Shown here in pieces: positions 17,108 to 24,551 of a DNA stretch of 64,000 nucleotides (its first letter is position 1; each line of letters begins with the position of its first letter). This DNA is from Chitinophaga niabensis (GTDB lineage: Bacteria; Bacteroidota; Bacteroidia; Chitinophagales; Chitinophagaceae). The stretch is taken from assembly GCF_039545795.1 (NCBI RefSeq), contig NZ_CP154260.1, positions 2,237,001 through 2,301,000 of the forward strand. Reading direction: 5' to 3'. The notes under the pieces were generated by a model. That model saw only the letters and a program-made list of their open reading frames with translations. It was not told the DNA's origin and ran no database searches. Both the position numbers and the translations under genes were made by a program.

Positions 17108-18544
17108 ATGTTTATGAAACGGGACACCTGGATATACCTTGTAGTGACGATCTGGGCAGCCATCTGGTTTGCAACCTCCTGGCAGCAGTACTTTTCTTCA
17201 CTGGCCTATTATGCGCTGCTCCTGCTGCCGCTGATGGTATTTGCATGGTTCAGGCGGGGGCTGAAAACAAAACTGGTTTGGTGGCAATACATCGCAGCAT
17301 GGCTCACCGTATTTGTGGGTTACGCTATGTTGATCGTCACCATAAAAGGAGGCAATGCGGAACTGGGCGCTGTATTCATCACCTGCTTCTGGCTGGACCT
17401 TGTGCTGGAAGCCAACAGCTATATCCATCATTTCAAGAGCTTCCGTAAGATCAGCCTGGATCTGGCCATTCTGCTGGGGATTGCATTACTCACAGGGCTG
17501 GGTTCCGCGATGGCAGTATCCGGCATAGGAGATCCCCGCTTTGATCACGATGGCATCTTACTGATAGGTGGTGTGTTTGATGCAGGGAAGATCATGGATA
17601 ACTTTGGCCTGTTCCTGGGCTTCTGGTTACAGTTCTTCCTGCTTTGGCTGGCCGGATTTATCATTTACTACATCAATCATTACTTCCTGGTGCCGCGTTT
17701 GCTGAAAGAACGGGGCATTGTATATTATGCTGCAGGGGTCGCGGGAACGGTTGTAGTATTATATCCCATACTGGCACAACTCATTATCTGGCTGCCCTTT
17801 AATGAACGTTTTCAGATCATCAGTTCCCAACCCTTCGATGCGGAAAATGCATGGGGCGTATTTGCGGTGCTGATCGGTACCCTGCCTGTGATCGTAGCCA
17901 TCCACTGGTTCCGCCAGCACAGCAGGATAGCGGCCTTGGAAAAACAACAGGTACAGGCAGAGCTGGATGTGCTGAAGCAACAGATCAATCCCCACTTCTT
18001 CTTCAATACATTAAATAATCTCTACGCCCTCAGTCTTACTCGTTCCGCTAAAACACCTGAGGTGATCCTGCAGCTCTCTGCATTGATGCGGTATGTGATC
18101 TACGAAGGGCAGAAAGAGCAGGTAACACTCAGCGCGGAAGTAAAGTATATGGAAGATTACCTGCACCTGCAAAAGATCCGTATGCATAAATTTGTGGATG
18201 TGCAGCTGGACCATGAAGGGTATGATCCTTCCCTGCAGATCTCCCCGCTCTTGCTGATCATCTTAATTGAAAATGCTTTTAAACATGGTGTGGAACCTGC
18301 AGAAGGTGCTTCCTTCCTGCACATTAAACTGCAAACTGAAAAAGATGAAGTATATTTCAGTTGCAGGAATTCTGTTGAACCAGCAATGAAAGGAACGGCA
18401 AAAGGGATAGGGTTGGAAAACCTGCGCCGCAGGTTGCAATTATTATATCCCGGCAATCATACGCTGCATACTGAAACAGATGGCCATACATTTTTCGCTT
18501 CCTTAAAATTACAACTGCATGCCGCTGCAAGCCCTCATCATTGA
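17108..18544 (+). CDS. LytS-type sensor histidine kinase (His_kinase, PF06580 type)
   Basis: 478 aa from ATG 17108; a second ATG at 17114 is equally possible. The longer open frame from 16916 covers the promoter region and is rejected. About seven hydrophobic segments occupy residues 1-260. A short coiled coil follows, then the phosphoacceptor motif QQINPHFFFNTLNNL typical of LytS/YehU kinases, and the HATPase N-box (ILIENAFKHG) and G-box (GIGLENLRRRL). The stimulus is unknown. Its 3' end overlaps the LytTR gene by 26 nt, and it diverges from the ABC transporter operon. Confidence 0.9.
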   Translation: MFMKRDTWIYLVVTIWAAIWFATSWQQYFSSLAYYALLLLPLMVFAWFRRGLKTKLVWWQYIAAWLTVFVGYAMLIVTIKGGNAELGAVFITCFWLDLVLEANSYIHHFKSFRKISLDLAILLGIALLTGLGSAMAVSGIGDPRFDHDGILLIGGVFDAGKIMDNFGLFLGFWLQFFLLWLAGFIIYYINHYFLVPRLLKERGIVYYAAGVAGTVVVLYPILAQLIIWLPFNERFQIISSQPFDAENAWGVFAVLIGTLPVIVAIHWFRQHSRIAALEKQQVQAELDVLKQQINPHFFFNTLNNLYALSLTRSAKTPEVILQLSALMRYVIYEGQKEQVTLSAEVKYMEDYLHLQKIRMHKFVDVQLDHEGYDPSLQISPLLLIILIENAFKHGVEPAEGASFLHIKLQTEKDEVYFSCRNSVEPAMKGTAKGIGLENLRRRLQLLYPGNHTLHTETDGHTFFASLKLQLHAAASPHH

Positions 18545-19223
18545 TGACGAACCACTGGCCCACGAGGTGATCAGCCTGTATGCTAAAGACATCCCTTTTC
18601 TGCAGATAGCCGGTCATTGCTACCAGGCCACAGAGGCCCTGGAATACCTCAGTAAGAACCATGTAGACCTTCTCTTCCTGGACATACAAATGCCCCGTAT
18701 CAAAGGCCTTGATCTCTTAAAGATCCTGAAGAAGAAACCCCTGGTGATCATCACCTCCGCATACGGAGAATTTGCACTGGAGAGTTTTGAACTGGATGTA
18801 TGTGATTACCTCTTAAAGCCCTTTGCCTTTGAACGTTTTCTTAAAGCGGTGACCAAAGCCATGGAACAATACCGCCTGCAGCAGCCCGCAGAAGCAGCCG
18901 TGGAAAAAAGTACGGCGCCGGACCAGTTGTTCATTAAAACGGATAAACGTTTTGTGCAGCTGGATATGAAAGAGGTCCTCTACCTGGAAAGCGCCGGGAA
19001 CTATGTGAAACTCTGGCTGAAGGATGAGTTCCTGCTTACACCCCGTACACTCAGCAGTTTTGAAGAACAATTACCGGCGGCAGATTTTATCCGCATCCAT
19101 AAATCCTTTATCGTCAATAAACTGCACGTACATTACCTGGAAGGGAATATGGTAGTGCTGAAGAACGGGAAAACATTACTGGTGGGAAAGAATTATAAGA
19201 ATGCTTTTAAGTTATTCACTTAA
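18519..19223 (+). CDS. LytTR-family response regulator
   Basis: 234 aa. A receiver domain (about 1-120) carries the acidic pocket IIDDE, the phosphoacceptor Asp in LFLDIQMPRIKG, the Thr/Ser ITSA and the Lys in LLKPF. A LytTR DNA-binding domain (about 133-234) contains the core LYLESAGNYVKLWL and FIRIHKSFIVN segments. LytTR proteins bind pairs of 9-bp direct repeats about 21 bp apart, and two such pairs are in this window (17017-17046 and 23739-23768). Partner kinase: the overlapping gene at 17108. Confidence 0.92.
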   Translation: MPLQALIIDDEPLAHEVISLYAKDIPFLQIAGHCYQATEALEYLSKNHVDLLFLDIQMPRIKGLDLLKILKKKPLVIITSAYGEFALESFELDVCDYLLKPFAFERFLKAVTKAMEQYRLQQPAEAAVEKSTAPDQLFIKTDKRFVQLDMKEVLYLESAGNYVKLWLKDEFLLTPRTLSSFEEQLPAADFIRIHKSFIVNKLHVHYLEGNMVVLKNGKTLLVGKNYKNAFKLFT

Positions 19224-19260
19224 TAGCCTATATTTAATATAGTACTATCCTATTCCTGCT

Positions 19261-19977
19261 ATGACCAACTGCAAGAACTGCCAAACAGCCTTCACAGGTA
19301 ATTTCTGTCCGCATTGCGGCCAGAAGGCAGATACCCATCGATTTACCACACATCATCTTGTGCATGAATTGATCCATGCAGTGACGCACGCAGATAAAAG
19401 CATCTTCGGTTTTATAAAGGCCATGCTTACCTATCCGGGAAAGACTGTTAAAAACTACCTGGAAGGGCAGCGTAAGCGTTACTTCAATCCCTTCACGGCA
19501 TTCATACTGATGATCGGTTTTCAATTACTGGTACTAAGCCTTCTTACCAAACAGCCGGTAAAACCGGATGCGGATGCATTAAAGGCAATAAGGATAACGG
19601 AGTTTATTCATCATAATCTGAAGTTGTTATTCGTTTTCCTGCTGCCCCTGATATCTTTGCTTACCTGGTTGTTTTACCGGCGTTACAACTATGCAGAGCA
19701 TTTTGTGCTGAACATCTTTAATGCGGGCATGATCTCCTTCCTGTTCGCTATCCTCTATATAATAGCTTCGCTGGTCTTCCATGTTGATGGAAGGGTACTG
19801 GGGTACTTTAATTTCGCAATCTCCTTTTTGTATCCGGTATGGGTGATGTGGGGCCTCTTTCCTGATATGCCCAGGTGGAAGGTGGTACTATACGAATTCC
19901 TGATCAGCGTGATCTATTATACTTTCAATCTGCTGCTGGTATGGGTGATGGTAAGCCTGTTTATAGGCTGGGAATAA
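19261..19977 (+). CDS. DUF3667 membrane protein with N-terminal zinc ribbon
   Basis: 238 aa. It starts with a short zinc ribbon (C-x2-C ... C-x2-C in NCKNCQTAFTGNFCPHCGQK), followed by the conserved DUF3667 stretch (HELIHAVTHADKSIFG, TYPGKTVKNYLEGQRKRY) and four or five transmembrane helices. The function of the family is unknown. It lies 37 nt after the LytTR gene on the same strand and ends in a bidirectional terminator shared with the helicase. It may be co-transcribed with the two-component system. Confidence 0.85.
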   Translation: MTNCKNCQTAFTGNFCPHCGQKADTHRFTTHHLVHELIHAVTHADKSIFGFIKAMLTYPGKTVKNYLEGQRKRYFNPFTAFILMIGFQLLVLSLLTKQPVKPDADALKAIRITEFIHHNLKLLFVFLLPLISLLTWLFYRRYNYAEHFVLNIFNAGMISFLFAILYIIASLVFHVDGRVLGYFNFAISFLYPVWVMWGLFPDMPRWKVVLYEFLISVIYYTFNLLLVWVMVSLFIGWE

Positions 19978-20012
19978 AAAAAACCGTAAGTGATTACGGT
20001 CTGTTCTTTTTT
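19975..20012. terminator. Bidirectional terminator overlapping the helicase stop codon
   Basis: Stem ACCGTAA (19983-19989) with TTACGGT (19994-20000), 4-nt loop, an A-run to the left and CTGTTCTTTTTT to the right. The helicase TAA (read on the minus strand at 19994-19996) is inside the stem and the last codons of the helicase are in the same arm. It also terminates DUF3667. Confidence 0.7.
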
Positions 20013-21262
20013 GCACCTGGCTGATGATGGAATTTGCGTTTTCCGCCGCCTCCGCCGCTGTGATGACCATGCCGGGGTTTGCCACCGCCGCCGCCGGGTC
20101 TTCTCATCTTAGGCGTATACTGCGGAGCAGGTCCCAGCTCTTCCGGTACGGGTGCTTTTACTACGGGGTGGCCCAGCAGTTCTTCGATCCTTACAAAGCG
20201 GTTCTGCTCTTTAGGGCCAATGAACGTATAAGCGGTACCATCTGTAGCTGCTCTGGCCGTACGGCCGATACGGTGGATATAATCCTCTCCGTCGTTTGGT
20301 ACATCATAGTTGATCACCAGGTCAATATCTTCCACATCAATGCCGCGGCTCAGGATGTCTGTAGCCACCAGTATTTTCAGTTTACGGTTTTTAAAGTCAA
20401 GGAGCGCCTGTTCCCTTTTTTCCTGTTCAAGGTCTGAGTGGATCTCTTCCACGGAAAATCTGGCCCGTTTAAGCACTTGTGTAAGTTGTTTTACACTTTG
20501 CTTGCGGGAACAGAAAATGATCACCGTTTCCGTTTTCCGTTTTTCCAGGATCATTTTGATCAGGGGCACCTTCTGCTCTTCATTCACTACAAAAGCCTCC
20601 TGGATGATCTTTTCAGGTGGTTTGGAAATAGCAATATTGATCTGCGCAGGGTTCTGCAGGATCTTTAAGGCTAGGTTCCGCATCTTCACCGGCATGGTAG
20701 CTGAGAAAAGAAGCGTCTGGCGGTTCTTGGGCAGGAAAGAGATGATCTTTTCAATATCATCGTAGAAACCCATGTCCAGCATGCGGTCTGCTTCATCCAG
20801 GATCAGGTATTTCAGCCCTTCCAGTTTCACATATCCCATGTTGAGGTGGGCAATCATACGCCCGGGCGTGCAGATCACAATGTCTGCCCCGGATGAAAGC
20901 GCTTTCTTCTCCAATGCAAAAGAAGCCCCGTCTCCGCCACCATAAACAGCAATAGAGCTGATATTGGTGAAGTAGGACATTCCTTCCAGTGTTTGTGCTA
21001 TCTGAACAGCCAGTTCCCGTGTAGGCACAATGATCATGGAATTGATCTGCTGTGCATCGTGGGTATGAGTGAGGAGATTTTGTATGGTGGGAAGCAGGAA
21101 AGCAGCAGTTTTGCCGGTGCCGGTCTGTGCAGAGGCGATGAGGTCTCTACCGGATAATATGATGGGAATTACTTCTTCCTGTACTGGTGTAGCCGTGGTA
21201 TAGCCCATTGCATCTATTCCGTCCAGTAAGTCATCGTCAAAATCAAATTCGTGAAAATACAA
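19994..21262 (-). CDS. DEAD-box RNA helicase (RhlE-like)
   Basis: 422 aa. All core motifs are intact: Q motif (ATPVQEEVIP), motif I AQTGTGKT, Ia PTRELA, GG, Ib TPGR, II DEAD, III SAT, IV IIFCS, V TDILSRGID, VI HRIGRTAR. The C-terminal tail is Gly- and basic-rich, as in RhlE proteins involved in ribosome assembly or RNA decay. The chosen start is a TTG (21260-21262); the next in-frame ATG would remove the aromatic residue upstream of the Q motif, so the TTG is preferred. Single gene. Confidence 0.9.
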   Translation of the reverse strand: MYFHEFDFDDDLLDGIDAMGYTTATPVQEEVIPIILSGRDLIASAQTGTGKTAAFLLPTIQNLLTHTHDAQQINSMIIVPTRELAVQIAQTLEGMSYFTNISSIAVYGGGDGASFALEKKALSSGADIVICTPGRMIAHLNMGYVKLEGLKYLILDEADRMLDMGFYDDIEKIISFLPKNRQTLLFSATMPVKMRNLALKILQNPAQINIAISKPPEKIIQEAFVVNEEQKVPLIKMILEKRKTETVIIFCSRKQSVKQLTQVLKRARFSVEEIHSDLEQEKREQALLDFKNRKLKILVATDILSRGIDVEDIDLVINYDVPNDGEDYIHRIGRTARAATDGTAYTFIGPKEQNRFVRIEELLGHPVVKAPVPEELGPAPQYTPKMRRPGGGGGKPRHGHHSGGGGGKRKFHHQPGAKKNRP

Positions 21263-21380
21263 GTTAATTATGCTTTATTTTTAATATAGGTGTTAGGTAA
21301 AGATAATGATAATATGTCAGCATGATAAATAAAAGAGAATTCTTATATTTAGCGCCACAATCCCTAACTATTTAACCCGC

Positions 21381-23738
21381 ATGAAAAAGCTTCTCACATT
21401 CGCAGTATTGTTCCTTTTGATCTGCAATACCGGCAAAGCACAGCAATTCACGCCTAAAAAAGGAAGTGAAGGGTATTACAGGATCACTACCCGGGTGAAG
21501 CACCGTACGGTGAATGAGAAAAATACCGCTACCTGGTATTTTAAGGTGCTGGAAGTGACCAAAGACAGCCTGCTCCTCAATTGTACCCTGCTTAATTATG
21601 ATGGGGAAGCGAATGGGCAGGTATTTAATACGGCACAGACCGATCAAAGCAGAGTGGGGAATACCAGGGACCTGGAGGTACTGGCCTTACTGAACAAGCC
21701 CTTCCTGTATCACTATAAGCATGAAAAAATAAGTGAGCAGCCGGGTATCAGGGCCATCTTTTCAGGGCGCATGAAAGACTGGCAACTGGATAAGAATGTG
21801 GCAGCGAACATGAAGGTGAATGAAAAAATGTACCTGGTAAATGAACTGTATTGGATCGTACCATTCCTGCCAGCTACACCTGATAAACTCCCGGGCAGCT
21901 GGTTGTCCTCCGATAGCCTGTCCGTATTTACACTTCTCAGCCGGGATGCCGCTTCTTTGCAATATGGTTTGACACGGGAAGAGAAGGAGCATAAAACGAA
22001 AGCTACAGGCAAGCTTTCTTTAGACCTTTCTACCGGAATGATAAGCGCTGCTACCATAGAGAATAATATCGGCGATGATATTCATTTTGAAAGGTCCTTC
22101 ACCCGGGTAGCTCCTTCTGAAGCAGTGGCTTCTCCGCTCAGTGAGGATGCAAAGGCAGCTATCGCTAAAATGTCCGACTTCAGTGAAGCGTTAAAGAACG
22201 AAGATGGATATGATTCCCTGAAGCTGGAGCAATACTTTGCACAATACGAGCCGCTTATGGGAAATATCACTTTCTACAGGATTGCAAAGGCGGGCATGCT
22301 GCAAAGTTCCAATATGAAGGATAGGTATTCAAGATATAATGAAGTATTAACGCAGATTGACGATGCTGCTTTGGTAGCCTATCCCCATCATTTGCATAAT
22401 AAGCTCCAGGAAGTTAAGTATATCAGTGTAGACAGTGCTTACAATACCATTCGTTACCTCAGCCGTATGAAGCGCGGTTACGGGGATTGGGTCCAGCATA
22501 CCTTCGCGCAGGATTTCCTTCACCAGGAATCCATTGAAGCACTGCAGGAAGCCTGGAGGAAACATGGCGTTCCCGAAAAGGAGATAAGTAAGTTATCAAA
22601 GAATGTAGCCAATGGCAGGCGCATTGCTTACCCGCTGATGGAGAAGCTGGCCAATGATGAAGATACGCTGATCCGTAATGAAGTATACCCCATGTACCTC
22701 TGGGTACAGGCCACGAAACATACATCCAGTAAAGATTCCCTGCTAAAGATCGCCCATGAGCTGGAAAGCATGAATGGAAGTAAAAGGTATAATAACCATC
22801 ATCGCTATGCCTTGCTGGTGTACCGGCAATTACTGGCATCGGGGCATACTAAGGAGGCCGGTATGTTACTCAGCCGGGAGATCGCAGCTATGGAAAAGAA
22901 CAGGCTGGACAGTTTGGATGCGGATCGTTATACAGAACAGAATATGCTGGCATACGCCTATAAATTAAAAAGCGATGAACTGGCAGCCACTGATAAAAAG
23001 GCGGCGATGGCGTATTTGTCTAAAGCGGCAAAGTATTCGCCTAAGAGTGCAAAGGAACGCGCATATTCCAGTTTTTACGACCGTGTGTTCCTGGAATCAA
23101 AAGAGAGTTACCGTGCTGATTTTGCGGAAGCACTGATTGCACAGGGGAACAACAAAGAAGCCATGAAAGTATTAAGTGAACAACTGAATGCTGACCCTTC
23201 TATCTTTGAAGAATTAAAAGCTTCCTTTTCAAAGAACTTTCCCCAATTGGATTTTTACAACTTCTTTCATAATTATATTATAAAGTCCTGGAAAACGGCG
23301 CCCGATTTTACCCTGAAAAGCCCGGATGATAAAATAACATATAAGTTAGCTGACTATCGCGGGAAATGGCTGCTGCTGGATTTCTGGGGCACCTGGTGCC
23401 CGCCCTGCCGGGAAGAAATGCCAAAGATCAATGCTTTTGCGCAAAAGATTAAAGGCCGTACCGACCTGGCTTTCCTTTCCATTGCCTGTCGTGATCAGCC
23501 GGATAAGGTGATCAGCTATCTTACCGCTCATAATTATGATATGCCTGCTTCCATGTCAGATAACCAGGTGCAGAAAAAGTATGAGGTACCGGGTTATCCC
23601 GCCAAGTTCCTGATCAGTCCATCCGGCACGGTATTCAATATTCCTTATGGGCAGGATTGGGAAAAGGCCTTAGAACAATTCACCGGTCTGCAGGAGAAAA
23701 AGAGTAGTGATGTAAGATTGCAGACCCCAAAGGATTGA
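21381..23738 (+). CDS. Large exported TlpA-like protein with long N-terminal region
   Basis: 785 aa with a signal peptide ending near KAQQ. Only the last 150 residues are a recognisable TlpA/thioredoxin domain: FWGTWCPPC active site and YEVPGYPAKFLISP cis-Pro loop. The first 250 residues are predicted beta-rich and the middle (about 255-600) is helical and repeat-like (TPR-like). I do not recognise the N-terminal region. Family members usually act in periplasmic thiol reduction; a fusion with a protein-binding scaffold is inferred. There is no other redox gene beside it. The stop codon overlaps the first repeat of a LytTR-type site for the next gene. Confidence 0.75.
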   Translation: MKKLLTFAVLFLLICNTGKAQQFTPKKGSEGYYRITTRVKHRTVNEKNTATWYFKVLEVTKDSLLLNCTLLNYDGEANGQVFNTAQTDQSRVGNTRDLEVLALLNKPFLYHYKHEKISEQPGIRAIFSGRMKDWQLDKNVAANMKVNEKMYLVNELYWIVPFLPATPDKLPGSWLSSDSLSVFTLLSRDAASLQYGLTREEKEHKTKATGKLSLDLSTGMISAATIENNIGDDIHFERSFTRVAPSEAVASPLSEDAKAAIAKMSDFSEALKNEDGYDSLKLEQYFAQYEPLMGNITFYRIAKAGMLQSSNMKDRYSRYNEVLTQIDDAALVAYPHHLHNKLQEVKYISVDSAYNTIRYLSRMKRGYGDWVQHTFAQDFLHQESIEALQEAWRKHGVPEKEISKLSKNVANGRRIAYPLMEKLANDEDTLIRNEVYPMYLWVQATKHTSSKDSLLKIAHELESMNGSKRYNNHHRYALLVYRQLLASGHTKEAGMLLSREIAAMEKNRLDSLDADRYTEQNMLAYAYKLKSDELAATDKKAAMAYLSKAAKYSPKSAKERAYSSFYDRVFLESKESYRADFAEALIAQGNNKEAMKVLSEQLNADPSIFEELKASFSKNFPQLDFYNFFHNYIIKSWKTAPDFTLKSPDDKITYKLADYRGKWLLLDFWGTWCPPCREEMPKINAFAQKIKGRTDLAFLSIACRDQPDKVISYLTAHNYDMPASMSDNQVQKKYEVPGYPAKFLISPSGTVFNIPYGQDWEKALEQFTGLQEKKSSDVRLQTPKD

Positions 23739-23774
23739 TCCGTTCTGCGTAGGTTTTGATCCGTTTGGCGTAGT
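23735..23774 (+). promoter_or_regulatory. Tandem LytTR-type boxes before the small secreted protein gene
   Basis: Two 19-nt direct repeats starting at 23735 and 23756 agree at 16 of 19 positions. Within them TCCGTTCTG (23739-23747) fits the LytTR consensus at 8 of 9 positions and TCCGTTTGG (23760-23768) at 9 of 9. The period is 21 bp. The second box ends 27 nt before the -7 box, nearly the same geometry as at the LytS promoter. Confidence 0.55.
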
Positions 23775-23795
23775 ACCCGGCATTGGCCGCCGTAC

Positions 23796-23803
23796 TATCT
23801 TTG
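23796..23803 (+). promoter_or_regulatory. -7 box for the small secreted protein gene
   Basis: TATCTTTG, an exact TAnnTTTG match, 24 nt before the ATG at 23828. It has no -33 TTG at usual spacing, which fits activation from the tandem boxes upstream. Confidence 0.5.
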
Positions 23804-23827
23804 CGGCGTCAAAAGGATAAAAATAAA

Positions 23828-24496
23828 ATGAAAAAGTTAATTCAGTTGTTTGTTTGGCTCGCCTGCTCGCTTACGGTTATTATAGCCGCCGCCAGGCACA
23901 GTGTAAAGACCCGGCCAACCCCCAAAGCCCCCGTATTGAAATTGAACCTGGATACTAAAAAAGGAATGGGTAACTCCATTGCGTATCCCACCGGCACTGC
24001 CTATAAATTACCAAAGGGTATTGTGCTGCATATCTCCGGAACAGATAATAAACGTTGTCAACTGGGTGCAGGCAGCCTTGTAAAGCTCTGCCTTACATTG
24101 CGTAACAAAACGGAGGAGTCTGTTACGGTGGCCCTTCCTGCCGGCCTTATTTTCGTTTCTCAGGATGAAAAGATCCAGAACGGCCTGCTGATCAGGGACG
24201 AAACATTTGTACTGGCAGCAGGGGAGACCTTCATTTTTAACCTGGCGCTGTTTTGCCTGAATGAAGACAGAGCGGTAACCAAAGCAAAAGATAAGTATAA
24301 GATGGGCCCTGTTTCAGAAGACGTGGATATAAAAGAACTAATGGAACTGTTACAGGATAAGGACCTGAAGGATGAACATCACCAGGCCACGGCACAGAAA
24401 GCTCTCTGGGATATTACCAAAGGTTTTGCGCTCACTGCTGCGCAACACAGAACGATCGCACAGATACCGGGGCGTTTTTATTTTGAAAAGGAGTAA
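23828..24496 (+). CDS. Small exported protein of unknown function
   Basis: 222 aa from the ATG at 23828 (MKKLIQLF...); the frame opens at 23783, but that start lies upstream of the -7 box. There is an N-terminal signal sequence or anchor (about residues 4-23), then a basic, Pro-rich linker. A predicted beta-sandwich region follows (LVKLCLTLRNKTEESVTVAL, then a stretch ending LALFCLN), and then an acidic helical region ending in ALWDITKGFALTAAQ. Two Cys lie in or near the beta part (KLC and LFCLN). I do not recognise the family. Its promoter carries a LytTR-type site, so it may be a direct target of the regulator at 18519. Confidence 0.65.
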   Translation: MKKLIQLFVWLACSLTVIIAAARHSVKTRPTPKAPVLKLNLDTKKGMGNSIAYPTGTAYKLPKGIVLHISGTDNKRCQLGAGSLVKLCLTLRNKTEESVTVALPAGLIFVSQDEKIQNGLLIRDETFVLAAGETFIFNLALFCLNEDRAVTKAKDKYKMGPVSEDVDIKELMELLQDKDLKDEHHQATAQKALWDITKGFALTAAQHRTIAQIPGRFYFEKE

Positions 24497-24551
24497 CGGT
24501 GTAAGGTGGTGAGATGATCTTATATAAGTATAAACCAAAATCTCCCCACAC

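Noticed and set aside
23764..23785. TTTG/TTG triplets as -33 element for the 23828 gene
   Set aside because: Their spacing to the -7 box (28 or 10 nt) is outside the usual range; the LytTR boxes explain the sequence better.
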